Shown piece after piece: positions 17,557 through 26,272 of a stretch of 64,000 bases of DNA (the first letter of the stretch is position 1; the number at the start of each line of letters is the position of its first letter). The notes under the pieces are model-generated. The model was not told the origin of the DNA, searched no databases, and saw nothing but the letters and a program-made list of their open reading frames with translations. The stretch is from Niallia circulans NBRC 13626 (GTDB lineage: Bacteria > Bacillota > Bacilli > Bacillales > Cytobacillaceae): assembly GCF_001591585.1 (NCBI RefSeq), contig NZ_BCVE01000004.1, positions 248,001 through 312,000 of the forward strand, in the 5' to 3' direction. The translations under genes and the position numbers were made by a program.

Positions 17557-18459
17557 ATGGAGTCATCAAATTTTCAAACAGAGGCTATCCTAGAAAAACC
17601 ACAGCATAAGATTATGCCGAAAAGAGTTTTAGCAAAGAGAATAATTTTCATTATTATCGGCAGTATTTTAATGGGAATAGGCATTGAGGAGTTTCTTGTT
17701 CCTAATAAAATACTAGATGGAGGAATTGTCGGAATTTCTATCATTCTCTCCCATTTATCTGGTGCGAAATTAGGCTATTTTATCTTTTTACTTAATATTC
17801 CCTTCTTCTATATCGGCTACAAGCAAATTGGCAAGACCTTTACTCTTTCCACTATGCTAGGTATCACAGTCCTTTCTCTTACTACAATTTTATTACACGA
17901 TGTACCTGTATTTACATCTGATTTACTTCTCGCAACGGTATTTGGTGGTATTATCCTCGGCATTGGTGTGGGAATTGTCCTCCGTTTCGGCGGCTCCCTT
18001 GATGGAACAGAGGTATTAGCTCTCCTTTTCAGTAAAAAAAGCCCCTTTTCTGTTGGCGAAATCATTATGTTTTTTAACGTCTTCATCTTTATTAGTGCTG
18101 GATTTGTTTTCTCGTGGAATCGAGCAATGTATTCACTAATTGCCTATTTTATTGCTTTTAAGGTCATTGATATTGTTATAGCTGGTCTGGATGAATCAAA
18201 ATCAGTCTGGATTATTAGCGATCATTCAGAAATCATCGGAGAAACGATATTAGCAAGACTTGGGCGCGGCGTTACATATCTAAAGGGTGAAGGTGCCTAT
18301 ACTGGTGACACGAAAAAAGTCATTTTCTGTGTCATTAACCGTCTCGAAGAAGCAAAACTTAAAACAATTATTGAAGAGTTGGACCCTGCTGCCTTTCTTG
18401 CCGTTGCCAACATCTCGGAAGTTCGCGGAGGCAGGTTTAAGAAAAAAGATATTCATTAA
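17557..18459 (+). CDS. YitT-family membrane protein (DUF161 + DUF2179)
   Basis: The start at ATG 17557 is set by GGGGGGA 6-7 nt upstream; the frame extends further but without support. The 300-residue product has about five to six transmembrane helices (IIGSILMGIGIEEFLVPNKI, DGGIVGISIIL, GGIILGIGVGIVLRFGGSLD) and a C-terminal soluble DUF2179 domain (about 220-295; GRGVTYLKGEGAYTG, EVRGGRFKKKDIH). Family members are widespread in Bacillus with poorly defined function. A second, shorter YitT gene without the soluble domain lies at 51542. Confidence 0.9.
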   Translation: MESSNFQTEAILEKPQHKIMPKRVLAKRIIFIIIGSILMGIGIEEFLVPNKILDGGIVGISIILSHLSGAKLGYFIFLLNIPFFYIGYKQIGKTFTLSTMLGITVLSLTTILLHDVPVFTSDLLLATVFGGIILGIGVGIVLRFGGSLDGTEVLALLFSKKSPFSVGEIIMFFNVFIFISAGFVFSWNRAMYSLIAYFIAFKVIDIVIAGLDESKSVWIISDHSEIIGETILARLGRGVTYLKGEGAYTGDTKKVIFCVINRLEEAKLKTIIEELDPAAFLAVANISEVRGGRFKKKDIH

Positions 18460-18478
18460 TATTTTTCTCTTTGTTATT

Positions 18479-18505
18479 GCCTAAAAAGCTAAACATTTTT
18501 TAGGC
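18479..18505. terminator. Weak hairpin after the YitT gene
   Basis: GCCTAAAAA pairs with TTTTTAGGC around a 9-base loop. The T run lies within the stem rather than after it. Confidence 0.5.
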
Positions 18506-18655
18506 TCCCTCTTTCTACGCAATCTTCCTTCTATGGGCACTTTGGAACCTTCCAAATAACTCCATACTTAGTCAGGAAAATAGAAAATCAAAACTATTCC
18601 TAGGTTTATTTCTCTTCTTTTTTGTGAAAAATTTCATTTGATAGGAGGTTATGAT

Positions 18656-19450
18656 TTGCGGAAAAACATAACATTATCGATTATAATCGGCTCAAGCTTT
18701 GTTTGTTTACTTTGGCTAATTGGCTTAGGCTGGGTATTAATCGACTATAACATTCAGCCTGAAAGAAGCGCCAAAATAGCTAGTGAAGAGAAAATAAAAG
18801 AAATGGAGAAAGATGGCATCCGCCTTTTAGCTCTAGGTGATTCCCTTACCCGTGGAACCGGCGATGATACTGGGAAGGGTTATGTTGGTTATCTTTCTGA
18901 TGCTCTAGAAGAAAAAACAGAGGAAGATATCACTATTACCAACTATGGGATCAAAGGATTAACGACCGATAAATTGGCCGAACAAGTAAAAGAAGACGAA
19001 GTACAAAGACAAATAACTCATGCTGATCTTCTCTTTATAACAATTGGCGGGAACGATCTTTTTCAAGGGGGAGAATCCTTATCCGAACTCAATGAAGATT
19101 CTATAAACAAATTAATGAAAGCTTATTCCAAGCAATTGCAGGCGGTACTTACATCGATTCGATCCATTAATAAAGACGCCTCCATCTATTTAATGGGCTT
19201 ATATAATCCTTTTAATGATTTAGACAATAGTGCTTTAACTTCCCAGGTAGTCCGCACTTGGAATAATGCGACTGCTGAAATATGTGCTAATTATCCGCAA
19301 ACTATTTTTGTTCCAACCTATGATATTTTTCAGCAGAATGTTCAGCAATATTTATATTCTGACCATTTCCATCCAAATAAAAAGGGCTATCAGCTGATGG
19401 CTGAACGGGTAGCATCCCTTATTTCCTGGGAGGTAAATGACAATGAGTGA
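18656..19450 (+). CDS. Membrane-anchored SGNH/GDSL hydrolase
   Basis: TTG 18656 is preceded by AGGAGG 7 nt upstream, giving 264 residues. A single N-terminal transmembrane helix (about residues 6-30) places the enzyme outside the membrane. SGNH blocks are all present: GDSLTRG with nucleophile S63, the NYG block II Gly, GGND in block III, and SDHFH with D236 and H239. Such enzymes are lipases, esterases or deacylases of envelope polymers. The stop overlaps the start of an ABC ATPase gene by 8 bp, and a permease gene follows with another overlap, so hydrolase and transporter are probably made together. The substrate is unknown. Confidence 0.88.
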   Translation: MRKNITLSIIIGSSFVCLLWLIGLGWVLIDYNIQPERSAKIASEEKIKEMEKDGIRLLALGDSLTRGTGDDTGKGYVGYLSDALEEKTEEDITITNYGIKGLTTDKLAEQVKEDEVQRQITHADLLFITIGGNDLFQGGESLSELNEDSINKLMKAYSKQLQAVLTSIRSINKDASIYLMGLYNPFNDLDNSALTSQVVRTWNNATAEICANYPQTIFVPTYDIFQQNVQQYLYSDHFHPNKKGYQLMAERVASLISWEVNDNE

Positions 19451-20357
19451 CATTACGTTATCAGTTTCGCATTTAACGAAAAAAATCGGAAAGCGGGCTA
19501 TTATTAAAGACATTAGCTTTGAATTAAAAAGCGGAGAAGTATTTGGTTTTCTTGGACCAAATGGTGCTGGGAAAACAACAACCATCCGGATGCTTGTTGG
19601 ATTAATCAAACCTACCTCTGGTCAAATATCCATTTGCGGCTATGATGTCAAAAAAGATTTTGCCAAAGCAATGGAGCGCTTAGGCTGTATTGTGGAAAAT
19701 CCAGAGCTTTATCCTTATTTGACCGGATGGGAAAACTTAAAATACTTTGCCCGAATGCTGACAAATGCAGATGATAAGCGAATAGCAGAAGTTGTGGAAT
19801 TAGTAGGATTAACGGAACGCATTCATGACAAAGTAAAAACATATTCCCTAGGAATGCGCCAGCGTCTTGGAATTGGACAGGCATTATTAAGCAGGCCGAA
19901 AGTTTTGATACTAGATGAACCAACCAATGGATTAGACCCTTCTGGTATAAGAGAAATGAGGCAGTTCATTCGTTTTCTGGCAAAAGAAGAAGGTCTAAGT
20001 GTATTAGTATCCAGCCATTTATTAAGTGAGATTCAGCTCTTATGTGATCGTGTATCCATTATTTTAGACGGAAAAATTATCCATACTGAATCAGTACATA
20101 CTTTACTGACGCAAAAGGAAAAATTAATTTGGCGATTTACCCCGTTAGAAAAGGGAATAGAAATCTTGAATAAACTTGCTCCATCTGTCACAGTCCGGGA
20201 AGAAATGGTGATTACCCCCTACATAGAAGAAGAAGTTTCTATGTGGAGCCGTTCATTGATGGAAGCCAATGTCGCTATAAAAGAAATGAATCGGCAAATC
20301 CCTTCTCTTGAGCATCTGTTCTTAGAGCTGACAGGAGGTGATTCTGCCGGTGAATAA
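19443..20357 (+). CDS. ABC transporter ATP-binding protein (ABC-2 exporter type)
   Basis: The ATG at 19443 fits GGGAGG 9 nt upstream; ATG 19437 is too close to the ribosome site. The 304-residue ATPase has Walker A GPNGAGKTT, signature SLGMRQR, Walker B VLILDEPTNGLDP and a switch histidine in SSHLL. The C-terminal extension is typical of drug, lantibiotic or lipid exporters that pair with an ABC-2 permease, here encoded immediately downstream with an 8-bp overlap. The operon mate SGNH hydrolase hints at an envelope-related cargo. Confidence 0.92.
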   Translation: MSDITLSVSHLTKKIGKRAIIKDISFELKSGEVFGFLGPNGAGKTTTIRMLVGLIKPTSGQISICGYDVKKDFAKAMERLGCIVENPELYPYLTGWENLKYFARMLTNADDKRIAEVVELVGLTERIHDKVKTYSLGMRQRLGIGQALLSRPKVLILDEPTNGLDPSGIREMRQFIRFLAKEEGLSVLVSSHLLSEIQLLCDRVSIILDGKIIHTESVHTLLTQKEKLIWRFTPLEKGIEILNKLAPSVTVREEMVITPYIEEEVSMWSRSLMEANVAIKEMNRQIPSLEHLFLELTGGDSAGE

Positions 20358-21330
20358 ACTCATCTATAATGAAATGCTAAAGCTTGTGAAAAGTAAGCGA
20401 TTATTGGTTGTAACGATTATTATCGGAATAATGATCACGATGTTCACCTACGCACAGCATCGTGAAATGGAAAATGTCAAAAAAAGAATTGGCGATACAG
20501 ACTGGCGTGTCACCCTGCAGCAATCAATTGTCGATATGCAAAACAGAATCGGTTCAAGTGGGATTTCCGAAGAATTCCGCTCCCAGTTAAAAGTTCGCAT
20601 CGACCAAAGTCAGTATTATCTCGATCATAACATCAACCCGCAAGATCCAGGTGCTCCCACCTTTTTGCGCGTGTTTCTCGATAATTCCATTCAGCTGCTT
20701 CTACCGTTAATGGTAATGATTATTTCAGCTGATATGGTTTCTTCAGAAAAAAGTTTAGGGACCATTAAGCTGCTGCTGACAAGACCGGTACGGCGTTGGA
20801 AAATTCTTTTAAGCAAATATATTACGCTTATTCTCTCGGTCTCCTTTATCTTACTTATGTTCGGGCTATTTTCTTATCTTATTTCCGGATTATTCTTTGG
20901 ATATACAGGGTGGACCGCACCAATGCTAACTGGATTTACCGTGGAGGCTGGTGAATTAAATACTGCCAATGTCCATTTAGTCCCGCAATGGCAATACATT
21001 CTCATGATTTTTGGACTCGGCTGGTTTGTGTCTGTTGTCGTAGGGACACTTTCCTTTATGTTCTCTGTCCTTATTAAAAGTACAGCTGCAGGAATGGGCG
21101 CTATGCTCGCATTCTTGATTTCTGGTACTATCATTAGTTCGATCGCTTCTTCATGGGAATCAGCCAAATACTTTTTCATGGTAAACTTGCGTCTAACAGA
21201 TTATCTCCAAGGGAATATACCGCCAATAGAAGGCATGTCCCTGCCATTTTCCCTGATGGTACTATCTATTTGGGGATTAGCAGGGATTATTATCTCCTTC
21301 CTTGTCTTTACGAGAAGGGATGTTTACTAA
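20350..21330 (+). CDS. ABC-2 family transporter permease
   Basis: GTG 20350 lies 11 nt after AGGAGG; the GTG at 20338 overlaps that site. The 326-residue protein has one N-terminal helix (LLVVTIIIGIMITMFTYA), a long extracytoplasmic segment (about residues 45-110) and five C-terminal helices. The motif SSEKSLGTIKLLLTRPVRRW is characteristic of ABC-2 permeases. It forms the membrane part of the exporter with the preceding ATPase. Confidence 0.9.
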   Translation: MNKLIYNEMLKLVKSKRLLVVTIIIGIMITMFTYAQHREMENVKKRIGDTDWRVTLQQSIVDMQNRIGSSGISEEFRSQLKVRIDQSQYYLDHNINPQDPGAPTFLRVFLDNSIQLLLPLMVMIISADMVSSEKSLGTIKLLLTRPVRRWKILLSKYITLILSVSFILLMFGLFSYLISGLFFGYTGWTAPMLTGFTVEAGELNTANVHLVPQWQYILMIFGLGWFVSVVVGTLSFMFSVLIKSTAAGMGAMLAFLISGTIISSIASSWESAKYFFMVNLRLTDYLQGNIPPIEGMSLPFSLMVLSIWGLAGIIISFLVFTRRDVY

Positions 21331-21353
21331 AGTTTAATGTTGTTATACGCATA

Positions 21354-21391
21354 AAAACGGAACTTCCCATTTTGGGAGAAGTTCCGTTTTT
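21354..21391 (+). terminator. Intrinsic terminator of the SGNH/ABC operon
   Basis: AAAACGGAACTTC folds on GAAGTTCCGTTTTT with a GC-rich inner stem (CCC/GGG). The T run is at the 3' side on the plus strand. Confidence 0.9.
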
Positions 21392-21441
21392 GCTTATATA
21401 CTTTCAGCTTGTTTGACTAACGCACCCTTTCGTATTATAAG

Positions 21442-21473
21442 GTCAGCCAGAGAATTCTGGTTGACTATTTTTT
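21442..21473 (+). terminator. Second terminator-like hairpin
   Basis: GTCAGCCAGA pairs with TCTGGTTGAC (one G-U) around GAAT and is followed by TATTTTTT. No gene is present immediately upstream except the operon already terminated at 21354, so it may be a leftover of a lost gene or a fail-safe terminator. Confidence 0.65.
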
Positions 21474-21598
21474 ATTCAATTTATAGATTGCTAGTAGCCG
21501 GGGAAGAACGAACGCACCCGTGGGACTTGATCCCGACAACTAAACTGTTCTCCTAGCTGGTTTAGTTGAATAAGAACTCATTCCTTGACCATTAGATT

Positions 21599-21880
21599 TT
21601 AAATAACAATTTGATTAAGTATTAGCCCTAAAATTAAAAACCCAACAATAAAAGCACCTATATGAATTAAAATCTTATATCTCAACTTAATTTTTAATAA
21701 GAAATATAACTTAAAGACGAAATAAATTATTATCAAATCAATAGGTGTCTTTATCAGTGAAACAATTAATTTATTATTGATATGGAACTGTTCATAAATA
21801 AAGTCCTTAAAAAAATAATTATTTGCTATACCAATCATAGAAAAAATGACTTGATAAACAAAAAATTTAAAGAGGTTCAT
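21599..21880 (-). CDS. Small hydrophobic membrane protein, unknown
   Basis: The 93-residue protein has about three transmembrane stretches (FKFFVYQVIFSMIGIAN, TPIDLIIIYFVFKLYFLL, ILIHIGAFIVGFLILGLI). GGGGAG lies about 10 nt before the ATG. I recognise no family. It sits beside a broken DUF4279 gene in an accessory region. Confidence 0.5.
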   Translation of the reverse strand: MNLFKFFVYQVIFSMIGIANNYFFKDFIYEQFHINNKLIVSLIKTPIDLIIIYFVFKLYFLLKIKLRYKILIHIGAFIVGFLILGLILNQIVI

Positions 21881-21954
21881 ACAATTCCAACTCCCCTATA
21901 AATAGCGTTAATCCCTTCTTTAATTAATCCACCATTACTTCAATAAGGGATTAT

Positions 21955-22412
21955 TCAAATGCCCTTGTAAGGGTTAGCATACAAATCAATATCAAATTCA
22001 GCTCTAATACTATTTGCGAATTCAATTTGTTCATTATCAAGTTGTAAACCTGGCGTTTCCCCATTTTCCATAATTATTAATATTGAGAAATTACATTCCA
22101 GATTATACTTGGATTTTAACTGATTAATAATAGTTGCTTTATTTTTTAATGGTCCTATAATCTGGTCCAGTTGTTCTTTTACATCATAGGATTCTTGATA
22201 GTCCGTACCGAATTTCCAAGCGGTTTCTTTTCGAAATTGGACTTTAGTTGAAACAACATTTGGATTATATTTTTTTGCTATGACTTCACCCTTTTTATAG
22301 GATTTAGTTGGTTTATTTCCCAGTATCTCAGTCACATTGTAATTGGAAAGTTATCTCCGTATAAATTAAAATAAACCTTAACCTGAGTTTTATCCAAGTG
22401 AAAATCCCCCAT
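21955..22412 (-). pseudogene. DUF4279 family protein gene, frameshifted near its start
   Basis: Residues from about 22335 to the stop match the DUF4279 pattern (TEILGNKPTKSYKKGE, TAWKFGTDYQ, LDQIIGPLKNK, FDIDLYANPY). The expected N terminus is present but in another frame: from ATG 22412 the DNA encodes MGDFHLDKTQVKVYFNLYGD followed by NFPIT, then hits a stop. Adding one A in the ACAATGTG stretch near 22337-22344 would join both parts into a normal 152-residue protein. It is either a real pseudogene or a sequencing error. The function of DUF4279 proteins is unknown; they often occur in accessory clusters. Confidence 0.75.
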
Positions 22413-22556
22413 TGAGTCCGATTTTCCATAAAATGATTATGCAATTCATTATTGAACTATCCTTCCCCGTTAGCCCCATAACAAAAAAGGAACGCCGCAG
22501 CGAATCTTTTTGTGCTCAGCACTCGTTCGTTGAGCAATCAGCTGACCACCTTATTT

Positions 22557-22946
22557 TCAAATATTAACTTTATAATTTAGTGTAAGTTCATCACCTGGTA
22601 ATCCCCTAATTCCCCAATTATGTTTAGGGGTTTCATATATGGTGATTTCCACATCACAAGAGGTTATGTTTAACTCGTTTTTAATTCGTTTGAACAGTAA
22701 ATTAATCAACTTCTTCTTACTTTCTATTGTCCTACCTTCAAATATACTTATTTCAATTATGGTATAATCCTCTGTTCTTCCGTCCGCAAATAAAAAATCA
22801 TCTTTATCCATAGGAAAGAAGCGATGAAACCTCTTTTCTGATGGATACTGAAATGCATCCATAACACAAGAATGTATTACCTCAGATAATTGTTTTTTAA
22901 TTGGGTTTAAACTTTCTTTGAGACCAAACACTCTAATTTGTGCCAT
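22557..22946 (-). CDS. Tautomerase-family protein (Tautomerase_2 type)
   Basis: The 129-residue protein contains the segments FHRFFPMDKDDF, TIIEISIFEGRT and KKKLINLLFKRI, typical of Bacillus tautomerase-like proteins, plus a C-terminal WGIRGLPGDEL. GGAAGGATG lies 8-10 nt before the ATG. In classical tautomerases Pro follows the initiator Met and acts as the base; here that residue is Ala (MAQIRVFG), so the usual chemistry is doubtful. Whether Ala is normal for this subgroup I believe so but cannot verify. Confidence 0.8.
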   Translation of the reverse strand: MAQIRVFGLKESLNPIKKQLSEVIHSCVMDAFQYPSEKRFHRFFPMDKDDFLFADGRTEDYTIIEISIFEGRTIESKKKLINLLFKRIKNELNITSCDVEITIYETPKHNWGIRGLPGDELTLNYKVNI

Positions 22947-23123
22947 TCTCGATTCATCCTTCCTTATCTACTCTAAACTCATCTGACTTAATTAAAAGAT
23001 ATTCAATAAACTTTATAAAAATCCTTCTTCAACTATCCTGCTCCTTTAATACCTTAATAGATAAAAGTGCATTCATCCTTCTTGAATCAATGCAACAGTT
23101 AGCTAAAGAACTAGTGTATTATC

Positions 23124-23756
23124 TTATCTCTTTAAAGTCCCTATCCAAACATCACCCTTGTCGAGACTATATTGCAGGAAACTCCCATCTTCATCTTTAA
23201 TTCTTACGGCATCATAGACTTTCCCCTTAATTCTTGATACTTCTTTTTCGGTTAAAGCACCTTCTTCTAACCATTCATTTAAGTCATTTTCATCGTAATA
23301 ATCACTCTCTATATGCAAATCCCATTCAAATTGTTCTAACTTGTCTCTCAAAGAATGAAATTTATCAAATGGAAACCCCTTATTTTCTTGCCTTCTTTTG
23401 AAGGTTTCATCATAAAAATCAAGACAATTTCTATATGCGACAACAATTTGTGAATTAATAAAATGAGGGTCATAAAGCCAGAGTTTCAAATAAAAGTCTT
23501 CATCTTCTTTTTTCATTTTTTGATGCCACTCTAGGTAAACTTCGATCATTGCATCAAGTAAAAGGCTTTTATACCAATTAGGAGGATTTCTTCGTTCTAA
23601 TTTATAAAAAGGATTAATCCATAATTTTTCGTATTGTCTTTGATAATTCCTTAAGTAGTCCATATCTAAATTCATTGCATTTTGCTTCCATCTTTCGATT
23701 TTTCTTTTATGTCTTTTCCAACCTCGTATTTTCTTCTTTTTTGAAAAATAAAACAC
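23124..23756 (-). CDS. Hypothetical protein, unknown family
   Basis: The frame begins at GTG 23756, 7 nt after AAAGGAAG. The 210-residue protein has a very basic N terminus (KKKKIRGWKRHKRKIERWKQ), is rich in Trp, Tyr and charged residues, and has no transmembrane helix. It contains no motif I recognise. Codon use and ribosome site support a real gene. It lies among other small accessory genes on the same strand. Confidence 0.6.
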   Translation of the reverse strand: MFYFSKKKKIRGWKRHKRKIERWKQNAMNLDMDYLRNYQRQYEKLWINPFYKLERRNPPNWYKSLLLDAMIEVYLEWHQKMKKEDEDFYLKLWLYDPHFINSQIVVAYRNCLDFYDETFKRRQENKGFPFDKFHSLRDKLEQFEWDLHIESDYYDENDLNEWLEEGALTEKEVSRIKGKVYDAVRIKDEDGSFLQYSLDKGDVWIGTLKR

Positions 23757-23829
23757 TTGTACACTTCCTTTATTGATTTATATAACTCAATGATACCTTA
23801 TCTTCTTGTTTAACTAACCTCCCTCAATA

Positions 23830-23868
23830 AAAAATGCGATACCCCTGTCCTAAAATTAAGACAGGGGT
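23830..23868 (-). terminator. Intrinsic terminator of the VOC gene
   Basis: On the minus strand ACCCCTGTC pairs with GACAGGGGT around a 10-base loop, followed after ATCGCA by a run of six T. It lies about 65 bases after the VOC stop. Confidence 0.75.
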
Positions 23869-23932
23869 CATAAAGTTGTTGTTAAATTGTTTAGAAAAAA
23901 CACATTATTGGATAATATATTCTATCATAAAG

Positions 23933-24316
23933 TTACTCCTGCATTATCTGAATAAGGTTGCCGCATGTATCGTCGAAAACAGCTATTGTTACTTCGCCCA
24001 TTTTTTTCGGCTCCATTGTAAACTTCACGCCGTTTTCCAATAATCGTTCATACTCTTTACGAATATCTGCCACGCCAAACATTGTAACCGGGATGCCTTC
24101 GGTAAACAGTTTCTTTTGATACTCTTTAGCGGCTGGATGGTTATTAGGTTCGAGCAAAAGCTCGGTACCTTCTTTGTCTTCGGGAGAAACAAGCGTTATC
24201 CACCTATATTCTCCTGCTGGAACGTCATGCTTTTTTACAAAGCCCAAGGTTTCTGAATAAAACTCAAGTGCCTTGTCTTGATCTTGTACGAATATACTGG
24301 TAACAATGATTTTCAT
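23933..24316 (-). CDS. VOC-family (glyoxalase/dioxygenase fold) protein
   Basis: AAAGGAGG 9 nt before ATG 24316 sets the start, giving 127 residues. The protein shows the two-module VOC pattern: SIFVQDQDKALEFYSETLGF, then LLLEPNNHP, MFGVADIRKEYERLLENGVK, and AVFDDTCGNLIQIMQ. Close relatives are usually annotated as bleomycin-resistance-like or glyoxalase-like proteins. No substrate can be assigned. It has its own terminator, so it is probably monocistronic. Confidence 0.85.
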   Translation of the reverse strand: MKIIVTSIFVQDQDKALEFYSETLGFVKKHDVPAGEYRWITLVSPEDKEGTELLLEPNNHPAAKEYQKKLFTEGIPVTMFGVADIRKEYERLLENGVKFTMEPKKMGEVTIAVFDDTCGNLIQIMQE

Positions 24317-24717
24317 ATTTCTTTTCCTCCTTTGATATTGAAATGTATGTTGCTCTAGTCTCATTAACTATTTATATTATACTATTAAGAGCGAATAATA
24401 AAGTCAGCTCAATTTTTGGGAGAAACAATGGTTCTCTCTACAATAAACCTGAACCTATAGTTACATAAAAAATATTCATTTGCAGTTAGTGTACACTTGT
24501 AAATTCCTTCTTTTACTCTGCTTCTTACATTAGATATCAATAAATGTAATATAGCAGCCAATCACCTGCAGACATTTGACGCAAAAGTGATTGGCTGCCA
24601 TACCGTGACACAGCTTTGCAAACCCACCTTCTATGGCTAAATTTTTATGAGAGGCGGATTCAACACCAATCCAATATCTGCTATTCTGACTTGTTAGATC
24701 CGCCATGACTCAATCCC
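24317..24717. other. Intergenic stretch with one inverted repeat
   Basis: No supported gene. It contains the inverted repeat at 24554-24598 (separate entry); the rest shows no recognised signal. Confidence 0.45.
24554..24598. repeat. 12-bp perfect inverted repeat
   Basis: GCAGCCAATCAC and GTGATTGGCTGC flank a 21-base loop, about 120 bases past the DinB stop. No T tract follows on either strand. Confidence 0.55.
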
Positions 24718-25257
24718 CTACTCCTCAAATGCTAAACTCGTTTTCAACCGATCTAGTTGTAAGAAATGATGTCTGTAATGCATTACAATCAACAAAAACC
24801 ACTCCTGTGCGTTTAATGCACCAAATGCCGGATGAAGCATCTTATTACTTACGACCGATTGATGTAAGATTGACTCCATATTCCTCATCCGTTCTACAAC
24901 CCTATGAAGCCCATCTACCAGGTACTCCATGCTCTCAGGTGGTTGCGGAGTATAATTCGGCGAAGCAGGGACCTTAATACGAACGGCAGGAAATTGTTCT
25001 ATTTTAAACACTGCCTTCCCCTGCTCCGTTTTTTCCATCGCTGGATTCAATGTCGATTCGCTGCCATCTAAACATTGCTCGGCATTATGCAGATGAATAA
25101 AAGCTGATTGAATTAAATGTACATACATCTGTCCAATGGACCAATCATCCTCGTTCAACTTTCTATTTAATTTCTCCATATTAAATTTTTTTAGTTCTGC
25201 CAAATATCTTTCTACTGTAATTTCAAATGACTTCAAAACTTCTTTTGTACTACTCAT
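24718..25257 (-). CDS. DinB-family protein
   Basis: The 179-residue protein has the DinB/YfiT four-helix pattern: an N-terminal helix, a first metal-ligand region (IGQMYVHLIQS), and the C-terminal MHYRHHFLQLDRLK with two conserved histidines. GAGGAG lies 11-12 nt before the ATG. DinB-fold proteins bind a divalent metal; many act as thiol transferases, but this one has no assigned substrate. A WYL regulator gene lies upstream on the same strand and may control it, though a terminator separates them. Confidence 0.85.
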   Translation of the reverse strand: MSSTKEVLKSFEITVERYLAELKKFNMEKLNRKLNEDDWSIGQMYVHLIQSAFIHLHNAEQCLDGSESTLNPAMEKTEQGKAVFKIEQFPAVRIKVPASPNYTPQPPESMEYLVDGLHRVVERMRNMESILHQSVVSNKMLHPAFGALNAQEWFLLIVMHYRHHFLQLDRLKTSLAFEE

Positions 25258-25298
25258 CCATCTAGCAACTCCTCATCATTTTGATATATTCATAGTAT

Positions 25299-25335
25299 AA
25301 AAAAACACTACTGACAGGTGTATGTCAGTAGTGTT
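25299..25335 (-). terminator. Terminator overlapping the WYL gene stop
   Basis: AACACTACTGACA (25304-25316) and its exact complement (25323-25335) form a 13-bp stem. On the minus strand it is followed by seven T residues. One arm contains the last codons and stop of the WYL gene. Confidence 0.92.
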
Positions 25336-26272
25336 CTAAAATTTTTCTCGCTACTTCTCGAACCTTGTGACGCAAAGATTTCGGTTCAATCACCTCAATA
25401 TCTCCGCCAAAGCCAAGTAAAAAATGCAATATTTCCTCCGGATATCGAACACGAAATTGAAAGATAACCTCCTTCTCCCGCTCTTCAATGGTATCAATAT
25501 AAAAATTAACTGCCTCTATAATCTTGTCGGCGATTTCTGGGGTTGCCCTAATTAAGATTTTTTCATCTCGATTGTCAGGTGGCCGATAGCTGCTTAGGTC
25601 AAAATTATTTGGTAAAAGAAATCGTTCCTCCAACACAGAAAGTTCGGTCATCCGTGACAAGCGAAAATGACGTATATCTTGTCTCAAATCACAGTGTGCG
25701 ATTAATATCCAATTTCCATGAACTAGTGTTAATCCATATGGAGAAACCTTACGCTTATTTTTCCGCTTCCCATCATTTCCTGGCATATTTTTGATATACA
25801 CAAAACTGATTTTGCATTGTTTCAATATTGCGTCACGAACTTGATTAAGATAAGTTCTTACCCTATCTTCAGTTGATGGTTCACCTATATGAAGCAGTCG
25901 CATGGTTTCCCGAACAAGTGTTGACTGGTTGCGAACTGATTCCGATAAAGTAGCCTCGATTTTTCTTTTAGCAGTCTTAGCATAAATACCGTAATCAGTA
26001 TCCAACCTTTGTTCAATAAAATCAGCTCCCATGAGCAGAGATACTGCCTCTTCTGCTGTAAAACTAACCGGGGGCAGAAAATATCCTTCCATTAAGGAAT
26101 AACCCAGACCAGGAGCGCCTAAAATCGGAACCCCAGCCTCACTTAGTGCTTGAATGTCCCTATATATCGTACGCACACTTGTCTCAAATTGAGAAGCTAA
26201 ATCTTCTGCCCTCAGCGTTTTGCTTCGCTGTAATTCAAGCGTGATTGCAAGCTGCCGCTCGGTTTTGTTCAT
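25325..26272 (-). CDS. HTH and WYL-domain transcriptional regulator (YafY type)
   Basis: The 315-residue protein has an N-terminal helix-turn-helix (LRAEDLASQFETSVRTIYRD, residues about 18-60), the wing motif GVPILGAPGLGY, and a C-terminal WYL domain (about 145-235) with WCX-like tail (about 240-315; EEILHFLLGFGGDIEVIEP). Such regulators bind nucleic acids or small ligands through the WYL domain. The downstream DinB gene is the natural candidate target, a pairing common in Bacillus. Confidence 0.9.
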   Translation of the reverse strand: MNKTERQLAITLELQRSKTLRAEDLASQFETSVRTIYRDIQALSEAGVPILGAPGLGYSLMEGYFLPPVSFTAEEAVSLLMGADFIEQRLDTDYGIYAKTAKRKIEATLSESVRNQSTLVRETMRLLHIGEPSTEDRVRTYLNQVRDAILKQCKISFVYIKNMPGNDGKRKNKRKVSPYGLTLVHGNWILIAHCDLRQDIRHFRLSRMTELSVLEERFLLPNNFDLSSYRPPDNRDEKILIRATPEIADKIIEAVNFYIDTIEEREKEVIFQFRVRYPEEILHFLLGFGGDIEVIEPKSLRHKVREVARKILEHY

